From contig JABUFB010000012.1 of assembly GCA_013314775.1 (NCBI GenBank), positions 1 to 64,000 on the forward strand: 64,000 nucleotides of DNA, in the 5' to 3' direction. The translations under genes were made by a program, and so were the position numbers. The stretch comes from Armatimonadota bacterium (GTDB lineage: Bacteria > Armatimonadota > Zipacnadia > Zipacnadales > JABUFB01). Below the pieces are notes generated by a model, which saw only the letters and a list, made by a program, of their open reading frames with translations, ran no database searches and was not told where the DNA came from. Shown in pieces: positions 34,292 to 40,984 of this stretch. Position 1 is the stretch's first letter. Each line of letters begins with the position of its first letter.

Positions 34292-35490
34292 TTGGCTGCA
34301 CCAAGCTGCTTTGTGGTACCGCAACCGTCTCAGAAGCTCTTCGTCACGGCCGCGACAGTAGCAAGCTTCCGCCACATATGCTGCAGTTCTCTTCAGACTA
34401 TCGTCCGCTGGTGGTCTGGAACGCCACGAACCGCTGCAATTTGCGCTGCCGCCACTGCTACCTGAGTGCCGAAGACCGCGACTACAGCAACGAGTTGACC
34501 CACGCGGAAGCCCTCGCGTTCATCGAAGACATCGCGCAGATGAAGTGTCCGGTGCTCCTGTTTTCGGGTGGGGAGCCGCTGCTGCGTCCCGACCTGTTTG
34601 AACTGGCGGCGCACGCGAGCTCCCTGGACCTGCGCCCGGTGCTGTCCAGCAACGGGACGCTCATCACACCCGAGATCGCCGAGAAGCTCGTGGATTCAGG
34701 GTTCCGGTACGTCGGCGTCAGCCTGGACGGTCTCGAGGAGACGCATGACGCTTTCAGAGGCCGAAAAGGTGCTTTCCGCGAAGCGATTCAGGGCCTGCAG
34801 AATGCAGCCGCCGCAGGTCTGAAGACTGGCGCGCGTTTCACGGTCAATGCGGACAATGTCGCGGACCTGCCGGGGGTTATGAACCTCGTGGCCGAGGCGG
34901 GCATTCCGCGCTTTTGCATGTATCATCTTGTGTACGCCGGGCGCGGCTCGAGCATGGTCGCGTGCGACACTGATCTCGAGACGAAGCGCAGAACCATCGA
35001 GCTCGTGCTGGAGATGACGCAGAGGTTCGCGGACGGCGGCGTGGAGATCGAGATTCTCACCGTGGATAACCACGCCGATGGGGTGTACATCCGAAACCGG
35101 ATCGCATCCGAGCAACCGGAAAGGCTGGCTGAGGTGGACCGCCTTCTCGAAATGCACGGTGGCTGCTCCGCCGGTACCAAGATGTCCAACGTCGACCCAC
35201 AGGGCAACGTGCATCCCTGCCAGTTCTGGGGACACGTTACCCTCGGCAACGTCAGGGAACGGCCTTTCAGTGAGATATGGAAGGACCCGGACAATGAACT
35301 CCTGAAAGGCCTGCGCAACAAGCAGGAGCATCTCAAAGGGCGCTGCGGCAGCTGCGGTCGCAAGGCGATCTGCGGAGGTTGCCGGATTCGGGCCGAAGCA
35401 GTCACAGGCGACATCTGGGGGGCGGACCCGGCATGCTATCTGACGGATGACGAGATCGCTATCAAAGGTGACACGCCATCGGGGTCATGA
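34288..35490 (+). CDS. ahbC: AhbC-type radical SAM, didecarboxysiroheme deacetylase
   Basis: A 400-residue radical SAM enzyme. The start MIGCTKLLCGTATVSEALR, then HGRDSSKLPPHMLQFS, is the AhbC family N-terminus. The cluster motif is Cys50-x3-Cys54-x2-Cys57 (CNLRCRHC). VLLFSGGEPLLRPDLF, VGVSLDGLEETHDAFRG and TVDNHADGVYIRNRI follow, with a C-terminal cysteine set CGSCGRKAICGGCRIRAEA. AhbC removes the two acetate-derived groups of 12,18-didecarboxysiroheme, leaving methyls and giving Fe-coproporphyrin III. GTG 34288 has AGGAGGT upstream and overlaps the previous stop. It closes the rightward heme operon. Confidence 0.92.
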   Translation: MIGCTKLLCGTATVSEALRHGRDSSKLPPHMLQFSSDYRPLVVWNATNRCNLRCRHCYLSAEDRDYSNELTHAEALAFIEDIAQMKCPVLLFSGGEPLLRPDLFELAAHASSLDLRPVLSSNGTLITPEIAEKLVDSGFRYVGVSLDGLEETHDAFRGRKGAFREAIQGLQNAAAAGLKTGARFTVNADNVADLPGVMNLVAEAGIPRFCMYHLVYAGRGSSMVACDTDLETKRRTIELVLEMTQRFADGGVEIEILTVDNHADGVYIRNRIASEQPERLAEVDRLLEMHGGCSAGTKMSNVDPQGNVHPCQFWGHVTLGNVRERPFSEIWKDPDNELLKGLRNKQEHLKGRCGSCGRKAICGGCRIRAEAVTGDIWGADPACYLTDDEIAIKGDTPSGS

Positions 35491-35496
35491 GAGTCA

Positions 35497-35548
35497 ATGC
35501 CCCGGGTTGACGCCCCGGGTTGACGCCCCGGGTTGACGCCCCGGGTTG
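35497..35548 (+). repeat. 13-bp subrepeats, block 1 (four copies)
   Basis: Four head-to-tail copies of ACGCCCCGGGTTG (the first with AT for AC) immediately before the first GAAACCCGGGG landmark. The last copy forms half of the 10-bp palindrome. Confidence 0.95.
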
Positions 35549-35758
35549 AAACCCGGGGCTAGGGGCCTTCGGCCGTGCGTCCTGAGGGACGCAAAGGCCG
35601 AGTGTCCCGCCCGACAGGCCGTTGCCGTCCAGCCCCGCAGGGGCGGAAGCCCTTTGCCACCAGCGTAAGCTGGTGGAATCAGGCCCCTCCTTCGAGATTA
35701 TAAGAGCCCCCGAGGGGGGCGGCAGAAATCCGACCTCCGCCTGCGGGCGCGTCCGTCG

Positions 35759-35797
35759 ACGCCCCGGGTCGGTGCCCCGGGTTGACGCCCCGGGTTG
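35759..35797 (+). repeat. 13-bp subrepeats, block 2 (three copies)
   Basis: Three copies: ACGCCCCGGGTCG, GTGCCCCGGGTTG and ACGCCCCGGGTTG. The order of the variants is the same as in block 4. Confidence 0.95.
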
Positions 35798-36007
35798 AAA
35801 CCCGGGGCTAGGGGCCTTCGGCCGGGCGTCCTGAGGGACGCAAAGGCCGAGCGTCCCGCCCGACAGGCCGTTGCCGTCCAGCCCCGCAGGGGCGGAAGCC
35901 CTTTGCCACCAGCGTAAGCTGGTGGAATCAGGCCCCTTCTTCGAGATTATAAGAGCCCCCGAAGGGGGCGGCAGAAATCCGACCTCCGCCTGCGGGCGCG
36001 TCCGTCG

Positions 36008-36059
36008 GTGCCCCGGGTTGACGCCCCGGGTTGACGCCCCGGGTTGACGCCCCGGGTTG
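36008..36059 (+). repeat. 13-bp subrepeats, block 3 (four copies)
   Basis: Four copies, the first beginning GT and the next three identical to ACGCCCCGGGTTG. It matches block 1 in copy number, which accounts for the 262-bp spacing. Confidence 0.95.
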
Positions 36060-36269
36060 AAACCCGGGGCTAGGGGCCTTCGGCCGAGCGTCCTGAGGGA
36101 CGCAAAGGCCGAGCGTCCCGCCCGACAGGCCGTTGCCGTCCAGCCCCGCAGGGGCGGAAGCCCTTTGCCACCAGCGTAAGCTGGTGGAATCAGGCCCCTC
36201 CTTCGAGATTATAAGAGCCCCCGAGGGGGGCGGCAGAAATCCGACCTCCGCCTGCGGGCGCGTCCGTCG

Positions 36270-36308
36270 ACGCCCCGGGTCGGTGCCCCGGGTTGACGCC
36301 CCGGGTTG
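36270..36308 (+). repeat. 13-bp subrepeats, block 4 (three copies)
   Basis: Same three variants in the same order as block 2. The repeat unit after it stops after about 53 bp, near 36361. Confidence 0.95.
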
Positions 36309-36395
36309 AAACCCGGGGCTAGAGGCCTTCGGCCGGGCGTCCTGAGGGACGCAAGGGCCGAGGAGCTTCCCGACCGGGACGGGCGGCCTACGCGT

Positions 36396-36423
36396 TTGAC
36401 ACCGGCCAGATTCTTCGTATACT
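36396..36423 (+). promoter_or_regulatory. Strong sigma70-type promoter upstream of the hydrolase gene
   Basis: TTGACA at 36396-36401, a 16-bp spacer, and TATACT at 36418-36423: a perfect -35 and a 5-of-6 -10. It lies directly after the repeat array, about 200 bp before the hydrolase start. It would give a leader of about 190 nt. Confidence 0.7.
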
Positions 36424-36508
36424 GCCTGCGAGTCGTGGCTCTCTCCTTTCACGGCGTCTCAGACCGAGTCTTTGGGAGATACTGTGACTGAACTTTGAAG
36501 AAGGTTCT

Positions 36509-36631
36509 ATGCCACAACCCAGGCGTGCTCGTTTTACACGCGTTACTGGTCCTCATGGGCTCGTAGCGCCAATCTCTGACATGGGTGTTGTGAACCGTGA
36601 CCCGGATGGGAGGAGAGAGCATGTCAAGTGA
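36509..36631 (+). CDS. Possible 40-codon upstream reading frame
   Basis: ATG 36509 has AAGAAGG about 5 bp upstream and opens a 40-residue frame beginning MPQPRRARFTRVTG. It ends at TGA 36629-36631, inside the hydrolase gene whose ATG is at 36621 in another frame. The overlap would allow translational coupling. No similarity is recognised and the frame may be fortuitous. Confidence 0.25.
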   Translation: MPQPRRARFTRVTGPHGLVAPISDMGVVNRDPDGRREHVK

Positions 36632-37481
36632 ACTGCGGGACGCGTACGATCGGCATCGTGAGCGTGTGCTTACGCGGGAAGAGTTCCTGGTGAAAGTGGC
36701 AAGCATCGCCGGGGGGATCGCGGCGGCATCTGCGATGTCACCTCTGCTCGAAGCGGGCGCCGATGGTGAAGCTGAAGCCCCAAAGGAGGCTAGACCCTTG
36801 CACACACAGGACATCGAGTATCCCGGCGAAACGGGTGCGGTCATTGCTTACCTCGCGCGACCCGAGGGCGATGGGAAGTTCCCCGGCGTCATCGTGGTCC
36901 ATGAGAACCGGGGCCTGAACAGGCATATCAAGGACGTAACGGAGCGTATCGCGCGCGAGGGTTTCCTCGCGGTAGGGCCGGATGCTCTGTCGCCCTTCGG
37001 GGGGACGCCCGAAGATGCGGATGAGGCGCGCGAACTCATCGGCAAGCTGGACCCCGAAGCAACACTGAAGAACTTTCTGGCGGCCATCAGGTATCTGAAG
37101 GCGCATCCGTCCTTTGAGGGTAAGGTCGGAGTCGTGGGGTTCTGCTGGGGCGGGAGGATGGCTAACCAGATGGCGGTGCATGCGCCGGATCTTGCCGCCG
37201 CGGTGCCCTACTACGGGAGCCAGCCTGCGGTTGAGGATGTTCCGAAGATCAAGGCGGCGCTCCTGCTTCACTATGCCGGGCTCGATGAGCGCATCAACAG
37301 CGGGATCCCGGCCTTCGAGGCGGCGTTGAAGGCGGCTGGTGTGGAGTACAGGCTGCACATGTACCAGGGCGCCCAGCATGCGTTCAACAATGACAGCAAC
37401 CCGGAGAGGTACGACGCCGAAGCCGCCCGGCGTGCCTGGCGACGTACCGTGGCTTTCCTGAAAAGGAAGCTGCGGACGTAG
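36621..37481 (+). CDS. Dienelactone hydrolase family protein
   Basis: A 286-residue alpha/beta hydrolase. The catalytic triad is visible: Cys175 in VVGFCWGGRM, Asp222 in YAGLDERINSG and His253 in GAQHAFNND. The oxyanion strand reads VIVVHENRGL. An N-terminal segment of about 60 residues includes VASIAGGIAAASAMSPLL, a hydrophobic stretch that may be a weak export signal; no twin arginine precedes it. ATG 36621 follows GGGAGGA and is chosen over GTG 36597. Family members cleave lactones such as dienelactone, but substrates vary. The neighbours give no pathway. Confidence 0.88.
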   Translation: MSSELRDAYDRHRERVLTREEFLVKVASIAGGIAAASAMSPLLEAGADGEAEAPKEARPLHTQDIEYPGETGAVIAYLARPEGDGKFPGVIVVHENRGLNRHIKDVTERIAREGFLAVGPDALSPFGGTPEDADEARELIGKLDPEATLKNFLAAIRYLKAHPSFEGKVGVVGFCWGGRMANQMAVHAPDLAAAVPYYGSQPAVEDVPKIKAALLLHYAGLDERINSGIPAFEAALKAAGVEYRLHMYQGAQHAFNNDSNPERYDAEAARRAWRRTVAFLKRKLRT

Positions 37482-37493
37482 GGCGTGGCGGGG

Positions 37494-38741
37494 TTACTTG
37501 CGCATGCAGCACGCTTTGTACTTTCGCCCGCTGCCGCACGGGCAGGGGTCATTGCGTCTGGGCTCGGCTCTGCGGTCGTCCTCCGGGGTGGGTTCCTTCA
37601 GGGCAAGCTGCCGGCGCCTGAGTGTTGCCAGTGCCGTGAGGAAGGGCCTGAGGCTCGTGAAGAAGCGGCGGTAACCCTCGCAGAGGTAGTTCAGGCCGGG
37701 CTCACCGTCCGGGGTGAGCAGAAAGCGGTCCTTCGGGCACCCTCCATTGCACATTTCCAGCACCGGGCAGTCCCGGCAGTAACGGGGCAATGTGCTCGAT
37801 TTCGCCCGGCCGAAAGCCCTCTGGGCCGGGCTCTCCAGCAGTTCAACCAGGGGTTGCTCCCGGATGTTGCCGACGAGATGCTCCGGGTCCACGAAATGGT
37901 CGCACGAGTAGAAGTCGCCATTGTGTTCGACCACCGGTATGTTTCCGCATTTCCTGCTGAAGATGCAAAGGGCATGATCCTGCCCGAGTGCCGGCCGGAC
38001 CGCCTCGTCGAAGATCTGGATGCCGACCTTGCCAATATCCTGGCGCTGCCACTCCTCGTGGATCGTGCACAGAAACTCGCCCCAGGCCGCGGGTGGCACT
38101 GAGAGCGCGCTGGCGCCGGTCCCGGAATCGGGCTGTCGCACGACCAGGGGCAGGAATGTAAGGTAGCGGGCGCCGATGCTCTTGAGGAACCGGTACACGC
38201 GAGTGGGGTGGACGGCGTTGTGGGCGCCGACTACACAGAGGACGTCGCAGTCCACACCATGGCTGCGCAGGAGCTCGTAGCCACGCATGGTGCGCTCCCA
38301 GGCGGACTCACCGTCCCGCGTGACGCGGTGCAGATCGTGCAGTTCCCGCGGTCCGTCAATGCTGATGCCCACGGCAAAGTTCTCGTCCGCCAGAAACCGG
38401 CACCAGTCCTCATTGAGAAGCGTTCCGTTTGTCTGGATCCCATTTTCAATGCGTCGCCCGGCAGGTGTGTGCCGGCGCTGGATTGCCACGATCCTGCGGA
38501 AGTAGTCCAGACCCAGAATGGTCGGTTCGCCCCCGTGCCAGGAAAAGCGGATGACCGGTCCGGGCGAGGCCTCGATGTGCTGGGCGATGTACAATTCCAG
38601 CAGATCATCGGGCATTTTCAAAGGCATGTCGCCCGGGAAGAGTTGCTCCTTCTCAAGGTAGTAGCAATAGTGACAAGCGAGGTTGCAGGCCGGGCCAGCC
38701 GGCTTTGCGAAGACCTGAAAATCGCGGGATGCGGTGGCCAT
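37494..38741 (-). CDS. anSME-like radical SAM/SPASM maturase with SEC-C tail
   Basis: A 415-residue protein. Cys19-x3-Cys23-x2-Cys26 in CNLACHYCYY binds the radical SAM cluster. RFSWHGGEPTILGLDYFR, QTNGTLLNEDWCRFL and VGISIDGPRELHDLHR follow, then SPASM cysteines in CSCD-like YSCDHFVDPEHLVGNI and CPVLEMCNGGCPKDRF. This is the layout of anaerobic sulfatase-maturing enzymes, which make formylglycine in sulfatases. The last 20 residues, with NDPCPCGSGRKYKACC, are a SEC-C zinc motif. No sulfatase lies in the window. ATG 38741 is chosen from the family start. It converges with the hydrolase gene, 12 bp apart. Confidence 0.88.
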   Translation of the reverse strand: MATASRDFQVFAKPAGPACNLACHYCYYLEKEQLFPGDMPLKMPDDLLELYIAQHIEASPGPVIRFSWHGGEPTILGLDYFRRIVAIQRRHTPAGRRIENGIQTNGTLLNEDWCRFLADENFAVGISIDGPRELHDLHRVTRDGESAWERTMRGYELLRSHGVDCDVLCVVGAHNAVHPTRVYRFLKSIGARYLTFLPLVVRQPDSGTGASALSVPPAAWGEFLCTIHEEWQRQDIGKVGIQIFDEAVRPALGQDHALCIFSRKCGNIPVVEHNGDFYSCDHFVDPEHLVGNIREQPLVELLESPAQRAFGRAKSSTLPRYCRDCPVLEMCNGGCPKDRFLLTPDGEPGLNYLCEGYRRFFTSLRPFLTALATLRRRQLALKEPTPEDDRRAEPRRNDPCPCGSGRKYKACCMRK

Positions 38742-38916
38742 CAGTCTGTTCCTGGTACAGCCGATTGGAGCGCGGCGATGTCGCGCCGACGCCCTGGGAC
38801 AGGTTTGCCGAGGCAGGGGACCCATTCTCGGCACTGCGACATATTCGCGCAGGAAGTAAGGCACCTCGCGGCGAAGTCAAAGAGTGAAGTGGATCCACTG
38901 ACCCCGGAGGCACGAC

Positions 38917-39261
38917 ATGCCCGGCGGCTTCCCGGATGAACTGAGCGATGCGGCTTGCACGGTGCACGACTTCAACTCAGGCGAATTGATCGCTTCCGGT
39001 CGCATGGACGTCAGGTTCGTGCCGCATAAGGATCGGCTGCGCGTTATGCGGGTGAGATTCACCGGTGAGTTTCGGCCCGATACCCCGGATGACCGGAGCG
39101 CACTGGAGCAGTCGATGATTGTGGGCTTCGCGACTGGCTCCCCGGCCCACAAGATCGAGGTTGAGCAGGCGGGCCGGACCTGGGTGCTGGTGGTCAAATT
39201 CGAGGCCACAGGTGGAGCGTTCGCGTTCACCGGGCGCGCCGACCCGAAACCCAAGCTGTGA
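38917..39261 (+). CDS. Small hypothetical protein
   Basis: A 114-residue protein without recognised motifs. ATG 38917 has CGGAGG 7 bp upstream. It lacks a signal peptide and membrane segments. Alternating hydrophobic residues (FVPHKDRLRVMRVRFTGEF, TWVLVVKFEATGGAFAFTG) suggest a beta-rich fold. It is convergent with the aminotransferase gene and probably a single-gene unit. Function unknown. Confidence 0.6.
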   Translation: MPGGFPDELSDAACTVHDFNSGELIASGRMDVRFVPHKDRLRVMRVRFTGEFRPDTPDDRSALEQSMIVGFATGSPAHKIEVEQAGRTWVLVVKFEATGGAFAFTGRADPKPKL

Positions 39262-39315
39262 GATTTGAGAGGAAGACCCCGTCCCTTCCCAGAGTCACTG
39301 GGGAGGCGAACGAGA

Positions 39316-40596
39316 TCACTCCCCGGCCAGTTCCCAGACCCGCGTCGCGTTCTCGCTGACCTTCTGGAATGCCTCGATATACTGCCGCATCAGGTCCATG
39401 GTGTTCGGCGGGTATACCCCGCCAAGGTAGGAGTGGGCGTCAATAAACTCCACCGTGTTCGTATATTCGTCCCCGTCGTAGTACACATCGCCGCGGCCGA
39501 AGGGACAGGTCCAGGGGCAGCCCTTGCCGTAGCCGACTCGGTCCTTGAACACATCCTGCCCGGGCACCGGGCGGGTCTGCCACTGGCCAAGTCCCACGCC
39601 CTCGGCAGCCAGGGCTTTCTGTGCCGCGGCTTTCCATTGGGCCGGGGTGACGTCCAGGCCGACCTCTTCCGGCTTGAAGGTGACCACGTAGCTGAAGTAA
39701 CACGGGTTCGCATAGTCTGGGGTGTACGGGCCCTCGAAACCGGGGATCTGTGCGAGTTCGGACGTGAGGTAGTTCGCGAACTCCCGGCGGATGGCGTTGT
39801 ACTCGTCCAGACGCTCGAGCTGGGCGAGGATGAAGGCATTGATGAACTCATGCGGACGGTACATCCAGCCGAGCCCGTAGGCGTTGTACTCCCGCTGCTG
39901 GTCGGGCAGAACGACTTCGCCGAACTCCCTGAGCCTTGATGCCCGTGCAGTGAAGACTTCGTTGTCGCTGGTCCAAAGGCCGCCTTCGCCGCCGGACAGG
40001 TTCTTCGAGCGGTTGCAGCTGAAACAGCCGATGTCTCCGAGTGAGCCTGTTTTCTTCCCCTTGTATTCGGCCCCGTGCGCCTGGCAGGCATCTTCGATAA
40101 CCACCAGACCATGCTTTTTCGCGATTGCGTTGATCGGGTCCATGTCCGCGACCATGCCGTGGATGTGGACAGGGAGGATCGCACGGGTGTGCTCGGTAAT
40201 ACGCTCTTCAATGAGCGCGGGGTCCATAGTGTAGGTTTTCGGGTCGATGTCCACGAAGATTGGGATTGCGTTGTGGTGCAAGATGGCGGCGGCCGTAGAC
40301 CAGTAGGTGAAGGCGCTGGTGATAACCTCATCGCCGGGGCCGATACCGGCTCCGGCCACGGCCATGTGGAGCGCAGCGGTGCCGCTGTTGGTGGTGAGCG
40401 CGTACTTGGTGCCCACGTAGGCGGCCCATTTCTCCTGGAGTTCCAATGCCTTCGGTGCGGAAGTGCCGTGGAGTTGGTTGCTGTCGAAGACGGCCATCAC
40501 CGCGTCACGGTCTGCCTGTGTCAGCGGCGGCCAGCTCTTGACCGATCCCGGTGTAACGACCCCTGTGCCGCCATCGAGTGCCAGCTTGGATGCCAT
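39316..40596 (-). CDS. DegT/DnrJ/EryC1/StrS-family aminotransferase
   Basis: A 426-residue PLP enzyme with NSGTAALHMAVAGAGIGPGD at residues 70-89, DACQAHGAEYKGKKTG, the PLP lysine K198 in CNRSKNLSGGEGG, and MYRPHEFINAFILAQLERL. It differs from the other family member at 22826-24076 in its cysteine-rich CFSCNRSK loop and in a C-terminal GKGCPWTCPFGRGD insert. ATG 40596 has AGGAGG upstream on the minus strand. It is divergent from the ABC importer genes, so its substrate may be a keto-sugar brought in by that system; this is inference. Confidence 0.9.
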   Translation of the reverse strand: MASKLALDGGTGVVTPGSVKSWPPLTQADRDAVMAVFDSNQLHGTSAPKALELQEKWAAYVGTKYALTTNSGTAALHMAVAGAGIGPGDEVITSAFTYWSTAAAILHHNAIPIFVDIDPKTYTMDPALIEERITEHTRAILPVHIHGMVADMDPINAIAKKHGLVVIEDACQAHGAEYKGKKTGSLGDIGCFSCNRSKNLSGGEGGLWTSDNEVFTARASRLREFGEVVLPDQQREYNAYGLGWMYRPHEFINAFILAQLERLDEYNAIRREFANYLTSELAQIPGFEGPYTPDYANPCYFSYVVTFKPEEVGLDVTPAQWKAAAQKALAAEGVGLGQWQTRPVPGQDVFKDRVGYGKGCPWTCPFGRGDVYYDGDEYTNTVEFIDAHSYLGGVYPPNTMDLMRQYIEAFQKVSENATRVWELAGE

Positions 40597-40984
40597 GTCT
40601 GTGTCCTCCTGAAGCCCTCTGCGCAGATGCGGTTCGGGCTTGCTCGTCGGTTGTGCGTCGGGATATTCGCCGTCGGTGGCCTTGCACCTTCCGGACCGGG
40701 CGCGGACGCGTTACCGGGTTGCGGACTTGCCAAGCCGGACAGCGCACATGGAGTGAAGTTCGTTGTCCATGGGCGCCGTGTCTGGTAAACTCTCGCCCGT
40801 CCCCATATTTGCGGCTCCGCGGGCGCAGTCAGGAACCCCCATCAGATGTCGGGCAGTACTCTTCTGGCATCACCTGGCGCAGGTCTCGCGCCAAGAAACG
40901 CACAACGGCGGCGCCGGCTATAAGAAGGGCAGCCGCTCATTTCAGGCGAATACCGGACCCATACCTGCCCATTACAGGAGGACG
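40597..40984. other. Divergent intergenic region, aminotransferase and ABC importer
   Basis: These 388 bp separate two divergent genes and should contain both promoters and possibly an operator. One candidate promoter for the importer was found at 40763-40791. No clear palindromic operator longer than 6 bp was noticed. Frames reading through it are open by chance. Confidence 0.5.
40763..40791 (+). promoter_or_regulatory. Candidate promoter for the ABC importer genes
   Basis: TTGTCC at 40763-40768, a 17-bp spacer, and TAAACT at 40786-40791; each box matches the sigma70 consensus at 4 of 6. It lies about 190 bp upstream of ATG 40985. Confidence 0.3.

Larger units (their letters stand above)
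35497..36361. repeat. Nested tandem repeat array rich in hairpins
   Basis: Three and a part copies of a unit of about 250 bp. The landmark GAAACCCGGGG lies at 35548, 35797, 36059 and 36308, so spacings are 249, 262 and 249 bp. Copies 1 and 3 match each other better than copy 2, so the array is a duplicated dimer of 511 bp. Length differences come from 13-bp subrepeats. Each unit holds perfect palindromes, in copy 1: GCCCCGGGTT/AACCCGGGGC (35538-35559), GCGTCC/GGACGC (35577-35592), and CCACCAGC-GTAA-GCTGGTGG (35657-35676), which has a GNRA-type loop. It lies between ahbC and the hydrolase gene and encodes nothing convincing. Confidence 0.95.

Noticed and set aside
35497-36361. CRISPR array
   Set aside because: The 13-bp copies are directly adjacent without spacers, and the larger units are near-identical along their whole length, so it is a tandem repeat; no cas genes are near.
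35928-36452. A 174-codon minus-strand frame across the repeat array
   Set aside because: The translation is itself repetitive (GFQPGASTRG-type blocks) and exists only because the repeats are GC-rich; there is no ribosome binding site or known protein.
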